From: Dactylorhiza incarnata
Taxonomy: Eukaryota > Streptophyta > Magnoliopsida > Asparagales > Orchidaceae
Length of the DNA: 64,000 bases
Assembly: GCA_033032865.1 (NCBI GenBank)
Contig: JAWHQI010000068.1
Location: 8,990,001-9,054,000 of the forward strand
Direction: 5' to 3'
Of the stretch, positions 9,480-19,726 are shown piece by piece. Position 1 is the stretch's first letter. Each line of letters starts with the position of its first letter. Made by a program: the position numbers and the translations under genes. The notes under the pieces are model-generated. The model ran no database searches, had not been told where the DNA came from, and worked only from the letters and a program-made list of their open reading frames with translations.

Positions 9480-10698
9480 TGTAAGAGGAGTATTAGTTCT
9501 CATTTATTAAAAGTCTTATTTAACTTTGTTTCAAATTAAGTGATATATATAAATATATATATGAGTGCTGATTGAGAAAGTAAAAAACAAGCACATAACC
9601 AGATGACACAAGATATATAGTAGTTCCCCAAAACCTGGGTACATCTACTCTTCTACCCACTGGTAGGAATCCACTAGGAGGTTGTTGATAAGGTGCCCTC
9701 TCACCAAGGTGATTTTGATAAGGTGTCCACACACCAAGGTGATTTTGATAAGGTGTCCACACACCAATGGGAGTTTTGATCAGGTGCCCAATTCACCTAT
9801 AAGCTTTTGATAAGGTGCTTATAAACCAAGCTGCAGGTTTTTGCTAAGGTGCCCTGTCACCGGGAGTAAACTTTTGAAGGGAGTTTTAACCCTTTACAAG
9901 ATGGGAAGGAGAGAGGGAAAAGATATATGTTCTTCTCTTTTTGCTGAGAAGACACTTGAAAATCCTGATTGGATGTTGAGGTGGATCTTGATGAAGATGG
10001 TGAAGAGAGATCCCCCTGTCTGATTTAATTGTGGAGGCTCCTTTTCGAGGTTCCAAATCCTCTATTTCAAATGTATGGAGTGGATCACCTCTCATTGTTC
10101 TCTGTCGACCTTCTCCTTATTTATAGCTCTGTGTATTAAGATAACACGATAGGAGAGAAATTAATTAATAGACAGAGTATTAGAAAGAGAGAAATATTTC
10201 CATAACTATTATATCTATAGAAGGAAAGAATTCATTTTGATTTCAAATAATATCCATAATCAACTTAATCAATTTAGCCAAGAATCAATTAGAGGGAAAA
10301 AATGATTCATAACGGCTATAAAAGAATAATATTATTCCATATAAATCAGATCTATAGAAAGAAGGAAAGAGATCTGGTGTTATTTGAATTTAACATAGTA
10401 ATCGACGTACGTCGATTACAATTCGACGTAAGCGTCGAATTCATCCTGGCTGGACGTCGAGAGGATAATAAGGAAGGTGCGTCGACTAAGGTGCGTCGAC
10501 TAGAAGTCAGAGCTACGTCGACATAGGATACGTCAAATTCTTATTAAAGTTACTTTGACTCATTCTAAAAGAAACATCGACAACACTTCGACGTTGCGTC
10601 GAATACTATTCGACGCATATTTACTTAACCTTGATTTTTCTTTCTTATAATTTATATTCAACTCATTTTGGGGGTTAAGACAAATCATTTTCCCAATA
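9480..10698 (-). mobile_element. Left LTR of T (3' LTR)
   Basis: Begins TGTAAGAGG and ends CCCAATA on the plus strand (the right copy ends CCCAACA, so one terminal base has mutated). TATA box on minus is at 10118-10126. U3 (about 10400-10610) contains many CGTCGA/TCGACG words. A small extra AAGGTGCGTCGACT-type duplication near 10475-10500 explains the length excess over the right LTR. Confidence 0.9.
9687..9876. repeat. 30-34-bp minisatellite in T LTR
   Basis: Six units starting GATAAGGTG or close variants, with CACCAAGGTGATTTT-type endings. The right LTR has the same array at about 11111-11300. It lies in the part of the LTR downstream of the TATA box on the element strand, so it would be transcribed. 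Short minus-strand frames reading WTPYQNHLG repeats are just translation of this array. Confidence 0.8.
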
Positions 10699-10903
10699 AT
10701 CTCCCCCTATTTGTCTTAACCCTATTCAGAGAAAAATTGAATCAGCATTTAATCAACACATCAAAGCATATTTTATCGAAAGAGATATATTAGGAAATCA
10801 GAAAAATCATTTTCAGAGAATAAGGGGAGAATAGAGAACTAAGTGATCTTTGTGATTTCAGGTGTTAGCCTGTGTGAAAAATCAACCTACCTCTGATACC
10901 AAT
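10699..10903 (-). other. Internal region of T, with PPT and PBS only
   Basis: 205 bp. On the minus strand the PBS lies two bases from the right LTR at 10890-10901 and the PPT abuts the left LTR at 10699-10712. Nothing else recognisable lies between them; any packaging signal would have to be here or in the LTR. Confidence 0.85.
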
Positions 10904-12108
10904 TGTAAGAGGAGTATTAGTTCTCATTTATTAAAAGTCTTATTTAACTTTGTTTCAAATTAAGTGATATATATAAATATATATATGAGTGCTGATTGAG
11001 AAAGTAAAAAACAAGCACATAACCAGAAGACACAAGATATATAGTAGTTCCCCAAAACTTGGGTACATCTACTCTTCTACCTACTGGTAGTAATCCACTA
11101 GGAGGTTGTTGATAAGGTGCCCTCTCACCAAGGTGATTTTGATAAGGTGTCCACACACCAAGGTGATTTTGATAAGGTGTCCACACACCAATGGGAGTTT
11201 TGATCAGGTGCCCAATTCACCTATAAGCTTTTGATAAGGTGCTTATAAACCAAGCTGCAGGTTTTTGCTAAGGTGCCCTGTCACCGGGAGTAAACTTTTG
11301 AAGGGAGTTTTAACCCTTTACATGATGGGAAGGAGAGAGTGAAAAGATATATTGTTCTTCTCTTTTTGCTGAGAAGACACTTGAAAATCCTGATTGGATG
11401 TTGAGTTGGATCTTGATGAAGATGGTGAAGAGAGCTCCCCCTGTCTGATTTAATTGTGGAGGCTCCTTTTCTAGGTTCCAAATCCTCTATTTCAAATAAA
11501 TGGAGTGGATCACCTCTCATTGTTCTCTGTCGACCTTCTCCTTATTTATAGCTTTGTGTATTAAGATAACACTATAGGAGAGAAATCAATTAGTAGACAG
11601 AGTATTAGAAAGAGAGAAATATTTCCATAACTATTATATCTATAGAAGGAAAGAATTCATTTTGATTTCAAATAATATCCATAATCAACTTAATCAATTT
11701 AGCCAAGAATCAATTAGAGGGAAAGAATGATTCATAACGGTTATAAAAGAATAATATTATTCCATATAAATCAGATCTATAGAAAGAAGGAAAGAGATCT
11801 GGTGTTATTTGAATTTAACATAGTAATCGATGTACGTCGATTACAATTCGACGTAAGCGTCGAATTCATCCTGGCTGGACGTCGAGAGGAGAATAAGGAA
11901 GGTGCGTCGACTAGAAGTCAGAGCTACGTCTACATAGGATACTTTGAATTCTTATTAAAGTTACTTCGACTCATTCTAAAAAAATGTCGACAACACTTCG
12001 ACGTTGCGTCGAATACTATTCGACGCATATTTACTTAACCTCGATTTTTCTTTCTTTGAATTCATATTCAACTCATTTTGGGGGTTAAGATAAATCATTT
12101 TCCCAACA
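10904..12108 (-). mobile_element. Right LTR of T (5' LTR)
   Basis: TGTAAGAGG to CCCAACA on plus. TATA box on minus at 11543-11551 (CTATAAATAAGG). The U3 (11820-12030) carries inverted CGTCGA/TCGACG words such as ATTCGACG, GCGTCGAAT and GTACGTCGAT. Confidence 0.92.
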
Positions 12109-13235
12109 ATAAGCTTATCTCAAAAGACCTAGTGAGAGCTGGGCCTAAGTGGAAATGTGTGCAGGAGGGTCCATGTCATGCTTGTCAAATGGGTAAGCAG
12201 ACCAAGTCTTCCTTCAAATCAATAGGTGAGAAGGATTCCATTAGATGTCTATACTTACTTCACATGGATCTATTTGGACCAATGTCAATCCATAGCTTAG
12301 GAGGAAGGTCATACACCCTTGTAATTGTTGATGTTTATTCCATATTCACATGGGTATTCTTCCTTAAACATAAGTCAGACACTTTAGAAATATTTACCAG
12401 TTTTGTTAGGCAAATCACCAATGAAATAGGAAATCCTGTAGCCAAAATTAGAAGTGATCATGAGACTGAATTTCAGTCAGGTGCAATGACCAAATTTTGT
12501 GAAAATCAAGGCATTTCTCAAGAGTTCTCATCTCCTAGAACTCCCCAACAAAATGGGGTTGCTGAGAGAAGAAATAGAACCCTTATTTACGCTAGCAGGA
12601 GTTTGCTAAGTGATTCTTCTCTTCCTGACTTTTTCTGGGCTGAAGCTGTAAACACAGCTTGCCATGTGCAAAATAGAGCTCTTATCAACAAAAGACTGGA
12701 TAAGACCCCATATGAGTTGTTGAAAGTTAGAAAACCCACTTTAGCCTATTTCAAAATATTTGGTAGTAAATGCTTTGTATTAAATAATGGAAAGCACCAT
12801 CTCACTAAATTTGCTGAAAAAGCACATGAGGCAATTTTTGTTGGGTATAGCTCTCAAAGTAGAGCCTATAGAATTTTCAACAAAAAGTCAAATAGGATAG
12901 AAGAATCTATACATGTTGTATTTGATGAAACCAGCCTTATTTATAAGGATCTGGGAAGTTTATCAAGTTGTGCTGGTTCTACACAGAAATTGAAGGAGAT
13001 GAATATCAATGAACAACACAATGAGGAGAATGAAGAAACTAATGAGACTGTAATTGTAACTAGAGAGGATGAACCTCAAGCAGAAGACAATTATGAAGAA
13101 CCTACTGCTGTTGAAGAACCACCACATCCAGAACCACTAGAAGAACCTACTCAAACAGATGCACCAGAATCTCAAAGGGAAAATGAAAGGTGGAGGAATG
13201 CAACCAAACATCTGAAGGATCATCCCAAGGAATAG
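12109..13235 (+). pseudogene. pol: S1 pol, integrase
   Basis: Resumes pol after T. Contains the zinc-binding CHACQMGKQ, catalytic Asp in LHMDLFGP (12267), second Asp in RSDHETEF (12456) and Glu in TPQQNGVAERRN (12564), spaced as DD35E, then the copia integrase C-terminal GYSSQSRAYRIFNK and VVFDE blocks. All three catalytic residues are present, although the usual Gly after RSDH is Glu. An acidic linker (EENEETNE, EEPPHPEPLEEP) leads to the RT. An in-frame TAG at 13233-13235 stops the frame; S2 has CAG at the matching place. Confidence 0.92.
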
Positions 13236-14523
13236 ATCATAGGAAATCCAAACGATGGTGTGCAAACTAGAAGAGGAAACACAATACATGAGGCCTTGCA
13301 TCACATCTTTCTATACAAAATAGAGCCTAAGAAGTTTGATGAAGCCAATAAGGACACTTCATGGATATTAGCTATGCAAGAAGAGCTAAATCAATTTGAA
13401 AGGTGCAAAGTCTGGATATTGGTTCCAAGACCTAAGAAACACAAAGTCATAGGGACCAAATGGGTATTTAGGAATAAGCTGAAAGCAAGGTTGGTTGCCC
13501 AAGGATATAGACAGGAGGAAGGCATAGATTTTGATCAAGTATTTGCTCCTGTGTCAAGATTGGAGGCAATCAGACTATTCCTAGCATTTGCAGCACACAC
13601 TGGATTCATAGTTTATCAAATGGATGTAAAGTCAGCATTCCTTAAAGGAACAATATTGGAGGAAGTATATGTTGAACAACCCCCATGTTTTATTTACTCT
13701 ACTCATCCAAATCATGTTTATCTTTTATTAAAAGCATTGTATGGTCTGAAACAGGCACCTAGAGCCTGGTATGAGACATTATCTAGATTTCTTATTGAGA
13801 ACAAATTCTCAAGAGGAAAGATAGACAAGACATTGTTTCTTAGGATAGTTAAAGGTCACATTATTCTAGTACAAATATATGTAGATGATATAATTTTTGG
13901 CTCAACTAATAATAACCTTTGCAAAAGGTTTGCAAACCTTATGCAAGGGAAATTTGAAATGAGCAGCATGAGTGAGCTTAAATACTTCTTAGGACTCCAA
14001 GTGAAACAGTCTGAGGAAGGAATTTTCATTTCTCAGACCAAGTACACAAAAGAGATTATCAAGAAGTTTGGAATGGAAAATTCCTCTGTCATGAAGACAC
14101 CAATGGCAGCAAATATGTCACTGGACAAGGATGACAAAGGGAAACCTATTGATGAAACCTTGTACAGAGGCATCATTGGCTCATTGCTCTACCTAATTGC
14201 TAGCAGACCAGATATTATGTTCTCAACATGTGTGTGTGCTAGATATCAAGTGAACCCTAAAGAATCTCACTATACTGATGTCAAAAGAATCCTGAGATAT
14301 CTGAAGGGCACTCTTAATCTTGGCCTTTGGTATACTAGAAGCAATGACTTTGAACTAATTGGTTTTTCAGATGTTGATTTTGCAGGATGCAAGGAGGACA
14401 GAAAAAGTACATCAAGAACATGTCAATTTCTTGGCAAAAGACTAATATCTTGGAGTAGCAGGAAGCAAACCAGTGTGGCTATTTATACAGCAGAATCTGA
14501 GTACATCTCAGCTGGAAACTGAT
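13236..14523 (+). pseudogene. pol: S1 pol, reverse transcriptase and RNase H start
   Basis: Same frame as the integrase after the TAG. RT motifs in order: KVIGTKWVFRNK, ARLVAQGY, YQMDVKSAFLKG, ALYGLKQAPRAWYE, the active-site YVDD (13878-13889), KYFLGLQVKQ and GSLLYLIASRPD. Between WVFRNK and ARLVAQGY about ten residues normally found in copia RTs are missing in frame. RNase H begins with FSDVDFAGC, DRKST and AESEYIS, then TGA at 14521-14523 interrupts it. Best matches by motif are SIRE/Maximus RTs. Confidence 0.93.
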
Positions 14524-14821
14524 GTGCTCAGCTACTATGGATTCAACACCAACTTCAAGACTACAAAGTTCAGCTAATAAATCTCCTCTATATTGTGATT
14601 CAACTAGTGCTATTGCTATAGCTAATAATCCTGTATCACATTGCAGAACTAAGCATATAGAAATTAGATATCATTTCATTAGAGAACATGTAGAAAATGG
14701 AGATATCACAATTGAATATGTCTCCACTGAAAAACAGGTTGTTGATATATTTAATAAACCCTTGGATGAAACAAAATTCAATAACTTTAAAATTGAATTA
14801 GGAATGTTAAAAATGGATTAA
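14524..14821 (+). pseudogene. pol: S1 pol, RNase H C-terminus
   Basis: Coding continues after the TGA for about 20 residues in the old frame, then shifts near 14570-14580. The C-terminal part has SPLYCDSTSAIAIANNP, CRTKHIEIRYHFIREHV and DIFNKPLDETKF, the standard end of copia RNase H, closing with TAA 14819-14821. One nonsense change and one frameshift therefore disable this domain. Confidence 0.9.
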
Positions 14822-14888
14822 AGGTGGTTTGAAATAAATAAATGAAAATAATGATTGAGTCCTAAAAGGTGAGTGGAGAAGTTATCAG

Positions 14889-15106
14889 GCGTCGAGAGAA
14901 AGGATACCTGGCGTCGAGAGAAGATACCTGGCGTCGAGAAGATACCTGGCATCGACCGAAGAAAAATTGGCGTCGAGCTATCTCAACGCTTGAGCGAACA
15001 TAGCTAGGCCGTCTCGACAGGGTAAATTTGAACCATTTGATCAATCTTGTCAAACAAGTTAGGCGCGCGGCTATTCATCTTCTTGAATTAGAAATTCTAT
15101 AAATAG
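14889..15106 (+). promoter_or_regulatory. Candidate internal promoter of S1: GCGTCGAG array plus TATAAATAG
   Basis: GCGTCGAG occurs at 14889-14896, 14911-14918, 14931-14938 and 14970-14977; three of these sit in a GATACCTGGCGTCGAGA repeat of about 20 bp. Related words are GCATCGAC (14949) and the inverted CTCAACGC (14982-14989). TATAAATAG follows at 15098-15106 in the context ATTCTATAAATAGGGAAG. The S1 LTR has the same vocabulary (GCGTCGAG, CTCAACGC) in front of the same TATAAATAG. The module lies between the pol stop and the third ORF. Promoter activity is inferred, not shown. Confidence 0.55.
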
Positions 15107-15126
15107 GGAAGACACTTCGATAGTAC

Positions 15127-17658
15127 ATGTGCCCTAGATCTCTCAGTTCGAAATTGTCTGCCCTAGAACATTTCTCCATCAATTTTGTCACTCTTCGATC
15201 ATTAAACACAATGCCTCCCAAGAGCAGTGATTACCTTTATGAAGGAAGCGAGCTTGTACGCAATGGATTCCAATCTGCTCCAGTAGAGATCAAATCAACC
15301 ATCGAGTTAATCTACAAAGCAGGACTACAGTTCGTGTTATCTGAATCGACTCTTATCTGGAAACGAGAGGTCTTAGAACTTTACTCCAATGAAGTAATAG
15401 ATTCAGTCAATTCGAAGCTTAAGACCTCTGTAAAAGGTAAGAAAATTAAGATCACCCCTTCAAGACTCGCTAAGGCACTAGAACTGCCGAGATTAAAAAG
15501 TAATGAAGAAGAAGAAGAAGTGAGCTCTAAACAGATCAAATTAGCACAAATCTGGTGCGGAATTGAAACATCACGTGAAATCACTGGAAGTATTCTTAGG
15601 AAAGGAATGAATTCAAAAGGAAAATTGCTAACAGATGTGATAGGAAAGGGCCTGTTGTGCAAGACTGGATCTCATGATAAACTTTCCAGGAAAATGTTTA
15701 TTTTACTAACCAGGATCATTTATTCTTTAAGAACAGATTGGGGGAGGGTGGTGTTTGACAGAATAATTGAATGTATCCAAGTACCCAACATGGGTAGAAT
15801 ATTATCTCTATATTTAGTAAAAGTCATTCCATACTCTTTGAATAACAAACTTGGATCCAAGATAAACCACATGAAGAAAATGGATATTAGAATGATAGAG
15901 AGATGGGAAAGATTTTTATCAAATCCTCCACCAGCAGATCTTTCTCCCAAGCAGAAGCAAGCTAAGAAGCAAAAGAAGAAGAAGGTTTCTTCAACCTCAT
16001 CAAGCTCATCCTCTTCCAAAGGAAGATCTAGATCCTCTCCAATTCATGATCCTAACCTCACATCATCTGAAGAAGAAGGAAACAAACCTAGAGATAGTAC
16101 TCCTGACACACCAAAAGGTACTGATCCTCTACTCGAAGAGGTTGACAAGTTCTATAAAGAAAATGATGAAAATGAGAAAGGAGAAGAAGAGAGAGAAAGT
16201 CATCATGGATCCCCTGCTAGAGTTGAAGGGATTTTTCAAATTGAGGGGGAGGCTCAGGTTGAGATTCCTACTAAGGATAATTCTGAAATGAGCATAGCAG
16301 CAGTTGAGGGGGAGGCTCAGGATGAGATCCCTGCTCAAGTCAAAATTGATCTGATCAATGCAGAGATTGAGGGAGAGCCTCAAAATGAAATTCCAGCTCA
16401 AGACAATGCACCATTTGAGGGGGAGTCTCAGGCTGAGATCCCTGCTAAAGTGAATTCTGTAGTTGATGCTATGGATGTGGAAGGAGAGCCTGAAGCAACA
16501 AAGAAACATGTTGAGAAGGAAATCAAGATAGAATCCTCTAGCTCTCATATGAGCCAGAGAAATGATTCTTTCATCAGAGAAGAGAGCAGTAGAGGTAATG
16601 GAGTGGAAAAGGAAATCAATGTGGATCTAAGTGGTATACTACCTCAACTGGAAGTGTTGCTTAATAATCAAAGAAGATTATTAGAACAATATATTGAAGA
16701 TAATAATACAAAAATGAAAAATGAGGTAGATTTCCAGATGAAATTGGTTAGATTTGAAGTCAATCATCAGATGACTGCTTTGAGAACTGAAATGGTAAAG
16801 TTTTTCAAAAGAGTTGGTGCTTCAGTAGATTATACAGCTAAACAACTTAATGCAATCAAAGAGACATCAAAGGTTCTTAAAGAGTCACAGGCAGGAATTA
16901 CAAAGACCGTAGATGATATTCAAACAAATCAAGGAATTCTAAGTAATAACATGCAAGTTTTATATAAGGAACAGGTTGCACAGGTTCTTACAGGTACAAA
17001 TAAGACTGAAGCTAGACTGCAACAGCAGAATACTGATATTTTGGCTAAAATAGATGAGAGCTCTACAATTCTGAAAGGTCAAGCAAAGTTAAATGCAGAT
17101 ACCATAGATGACCATCTCCTTAGAGTAAAGAAAACCATTAAAAGTGGAATTCATCATTTGGAGGGTCAAGTCAGGTTTCAGAAGAATGTTATACGAGATC
17201 ATATAGTTGAAGAAGTCCTAAAGGGGGAGAGGTTAATGATTCAAGCTAGCTCTGAGCATGCTGTGTGGACCTCAAACTCTATAAGAGAAATTTTAGGATA
17301 TCCTCCCATTGATTATGAGAATGATCTAGTTTCTGAGACCAGGCCAGCTTCTCTTACACAAGTCCAAAAGCAAATTGCTAAAATGTATAGTCCTGAGGAT
17401 AAAAGCAAAAGAGAGAACTTTACTAGTGAGCAAGTAGAATCTAGTAAAAGAAAGTTCAGAGAAGAGGTTCAATCAAGGGTTGACTTTGAACATTGGTCTC
17501 CATCTTCAAGAGAAATGATTCTGACAGCATGGGAAGCTGTAAAAGGTAATCCAGATGAAAGAGGAAAATGGTATTCTGAAGTAGAATGGTTGAAGCATAG
17601 GGATCAAGAGGAACTGAAGATAAAATTCAAGGCTAACAAATTGGCTGGGAAGGTATAG
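15127..17658 (+). CDS. S1 third ORF: large coiled-coil protein in the env-like position
   Basis: 843 codons without a break, between pol and the 3' LTR, where SIRE elements carry an env-like ORF. If the TATA box at 15098 is used, ATG 15211 (MPPKSSDYLYEG, residue 29) is the likelier start. By eye: a mixed N-terminal domain (30-265), possibly related to the plant retroelement extra-ORF family called putative plant transposon protein (low certainty); a basic tract KQKQAKKQKKKK (275-286) like a nuclear signal; a Ser run (288-297); five EGE(A/P/S)-EIPA-type acidic repeats (372-460); a long helical, probably coiled-coil stretch (500-700); and a polar C-terminus. No signal peptide or membrane segment is visible, so it does not look like an envelope glycoprotein. 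The same frame continues for 40 codons past the TAG to another TAG at 17779-17781. Function unknown. Confidence 0.8.
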   Translation: MCPRSLSSKLSALEHFSINFVTLRSLNTMPPKSSDYLYEGSELVRNGFQSAPVEIKSTIELIYKAGLQFVLSESTLIWKREVLELYSNEVIDSVNSKLKTSVKGKKIKITPSRLAKALELPRLKSNEEEEEVSSKQIKLAQIWCGIETSREITGSILRKGMNSKGKLLTDVIGKGLLCKTGSHDKLSRKMFILLTRIIYSLRTDWGRVVFDRIIECIQVPNMGRILSLYLVKVIPYSLNNKLGSKINHMKKMDIRMIERWERFLSNPPPADLSPKQKQAKKQKKKKVSSTSSSSSSSKGRSRSSPIHDPNLTSSEEEGNKPRDSTPDTPKGTDPLLEEVDKFYKENDENEKGEEERESHHGSPARVEGIFQIEGEAQVEIPTKDNSEMSIAAVEGEAQDEIPAQVKIDLINAEIEGEPQNEIPAQDNAPFEGESQAEIPAKVNSVVDAMDVEGEPEATKKHVEKEIKIESSSSHMSQRNDSFIREESSRGNGVEKEINVDLSGILPQLEVLLNNQRRLLEQYIEDNNTKMKNEVDFQMKLVRFEVNHQMTALRTEMVKFFKRVGASVDYTAKQLNAIKETSKVLKESQAGITKTVDDIQTNQGILSNNMQVLYKEQVAQVLTGTNKTEARLQQQNTDILAKIDESSTILKGQAKLNADTIDDHLLRVKKTIKSGIHHLEGQVRFQKNVIRDHIVEEVLKGERLMIQASSEHAVWTSNSIREILGYPPIDYENDLVSETRPASLTQVQKQIAKMYSPEDKSKRENFTSEQVESSKRKFREEVQSRVDFEHWSPSSREMILTAWEAVKGNPDERGKWYSEVEWLKHRDQEELKIKFKANKLAGKV

Positions 17659-18135
17659 GCAGGTGATAAGGAGCCAATCAGATATTTTCCAAAGCCATTT
17701 GGCTATTTCAAGAGAAGAAAAGAAGTTGCTGAAGCCCTCTCCAAAAGAGGAATAGAATTCAAGGATCCTGAACAGCTTTAGGATTTTAATCTTTACTAAG
17801 TATTTTCAGAAAAATGTAATTGATATATCTTTGAACAATCTTGATGAGTTCCCAGTGCTAACTATTTTTCATGCTCATATATATATATATGCCTGTGATG
17901 TGATTCTTTTTCTCTTCATGACATGTATTATTCTGAATTGCTTGTGTTTTTGTGCTTATATGAGAAATCATATTTGAAATAATTTCTGTGGATAGAATGT
18001 TTTGGTAATCCAATTTTATAAGGAATTATACTACTGATTTTGATTACCTGTATAGAAATTAAAAAACATTGATTATCTTTGAAAAGAGGGATATATCATT
18101 GACTGAGATTATGACTTCTTCAAATAGGGGGAGAT
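17659..18135 (+). other. S1 3' untranslated region and polypurine tract
   Basis: The first 120 nt stay open in the third-ORF frame. The rest is AT-rich with an (AT)n run near 17878-17890 and no gene. The PPT AAATAGGGGGAGAT (18122-18135) abuts the second LTR. Confidence 0.8.
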
Positions 18136-19645
18136 TGTTGGGATCATTGTCCACAATGTCTTAGATTTGGAGAAGTCCATTCTTAAGTCAAAGATATATC
18201 TCAGAATGTATTTGATATACTCTCTAGAATCAATGTGCAGGAGATCAGGTCAGGCAAAGTGCTCAAGGAATTCATCCAAGTTCACAAGCGTCGAGACAGT
18301 ATACATCTCTCGATGCCTGTGACCCAGAAGCGTTGACTTATGTCTACTGCTCAAATAGACAAGGTCGTCGCTGAGGTTATGAGACCAAGTTTGGAAGCGT
18401 CGAGCCAAGTTATATCACTCGACGCCGTGGAAAGAAAAGTGTCGACCAAAGTTTAGTTAGCTCTACGCCAACCAGAAGTGTCGAGATATGAAGGCATAGT
18501 TAAGAAGCGTCGAGCCCCTGTACATTGCTCATCCTCTACAGATAAAAAGCGTCGACTAACTGATGATTGCTCAACACCTAAGAAGGAGGAGTCGAGAGCT
18601 TCTGTATAAGAAGTATGTGTCGAGTATCTACATATCGCTCAACAGAGATGCTCAGTGCTCAACGCCTCTTCTACAGATACTCTAAGCTGAGAAATTTCTT
18701 CTACAGCCAGTCGAGCCTTTGTTTCTTTTGAAGACGTTGAAGACGTTGCGTCATGCGGACGTGGAGGAGCGTAACAGATGTTGCAGATGGCGGGCTATAA
18801 ATAGAAGGCATGACCTATGGGTTAATAAGTTTGATTGCTCCTATCTTTCGAAAGCCATTATCGTCTCCATCACTTTGAGGGAAAATTTGAGAAAGAATCT
18901 GAAGAAGTCGTCTTCTCTTTCAGAACTGATCTAACTTGAAGATTACTTTCAGCAATCGGGTGCTGATACATCTTTCTGAAAGAAGAGGATTAAGAAGGAA
19001 GAATCTGTCTTCCTAAGAAGAAGAACAGTCATCACAGCCTGCCGAATCAAGAAGATCATTTGTTGTTGTTGTTCTATTGAAGATTTCTGTCTGATCATTC
19101 AGGCAGATCAAGAAGACTCAATAATCTGAAGAATCTGAGTCTAAGTATTGTTATTTTCTTTATCAATCCCTGTAAGATCTGAGTTGTCAGATATGAGTGT
19201 AGGATCTGTCAAGGATCTGAGTTGTAAGATCTAGTGTGATCTGAGTTGTAGGATTCAGGAGTGAATCTGAGCTGTAAGCCTAATTATAAAGGCTGAGGTA
19301 GGATCTGTGAGATCTGCTGAGATTTGAGAGAGTAAGATCTGTGAGATTTGAGTCTGTAAGATCTGCTGTGATCTGAGCTGTAAGGCCTGTTTGTGGTCTG
19401 AGATCTGGAGGAGATATAAACCCTATCTGGCACACTGCTAGAAGGGTGAAGGGGGAAAGTGGATTACCCAAGATAAGGGGAACCACTATAAAAATCTGTG
19501 TGTCTTTTCTGTGTGTGTTCTTATTCTTGAAAGCTCTGATCAGTTTTATTTTGGTTATAATCAAGAACTGCAATAGTTTTTAAATAACCTATTCACCCCC
19601 CCCCCCCCCTCTAGGTGATTAGCTACCCTTAATTAATGTCTTTCA
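18136..19645 (+). mobile_element. Second LTR of S1
   Basis: 1510 bp, TGTTGGGATC to TGTCTTTCA. It keeps several U3 motifs in less decayed form than the first LTR (for example AAGCGTCGAG and CTCGACGCC). TATAAATAG is at 18796-18804. The C run near the end is 14 long. It is followed not by flanking DNA but by a PBS and another gag start. Confidence 0.93.
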
Positions 19646-19647
19646 AG

Positions 19648-19659
19648 TGGTATCAGAGG
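19648..19659 (+). promoter_or_regulatory. Second PBS in S1 compound
   Basis: TGGTATCAGAGG two bases after the second LTR, identical in spacing to the first at 6522. It shows that the second LTR also serves as the 5' LTR of a further, truncated unit. Confidence 0.9.
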
Positions 19660-19726
19660 TAGGTTATTCAAGAAAAGGTTTAACAGCCTAAACAAGATCC
19701 TCTAAGGGTAGATTTCTTAAGTCGTG

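Larger units (their letters stand above)
9480..12108 (-). mobile_element. Non-autonomous LTR element T (1.2-kb LTRs, 205-bp internal)
   Basis: LTRs 9480-10698 (1219 bp) and 10904-12108 (1205 bp) are close direct repeats flanked by ATAAG at 9475-9479 and 12109-12113. Internal sequence is only 10699-10903. On the minus strand it has a PBS (TGGTATCAGAGG, 10890-10901) beside the right LTR and a PPT (AAATAGGGGGAGAT, 10699-10712) beside the left. No coding capacity. LTRs are far longer than in typical TRIMs. LTR start (TGTTGGGA), PBS with following TAGGTT, and PPT all match S1, its current host, suggesting mobilisation by S1-type proteins. Confidence 0.92.

Noticed and set aside
9520..9762. Minus-strand frame with repeated WTPYQNHLG peptide in T
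   Set aside because: Translation of the 30-bp minisatellite within the LTR; it extends into the flanking LTR without any start context or family resemblance.
15127..15210. First 28 codons of the S1 third ORF as a signal peptide
   Set aside because: They lie at or before the likely start site set by TATA 15098, have no clear hydrophobic core, and ATG 15211 fits better.
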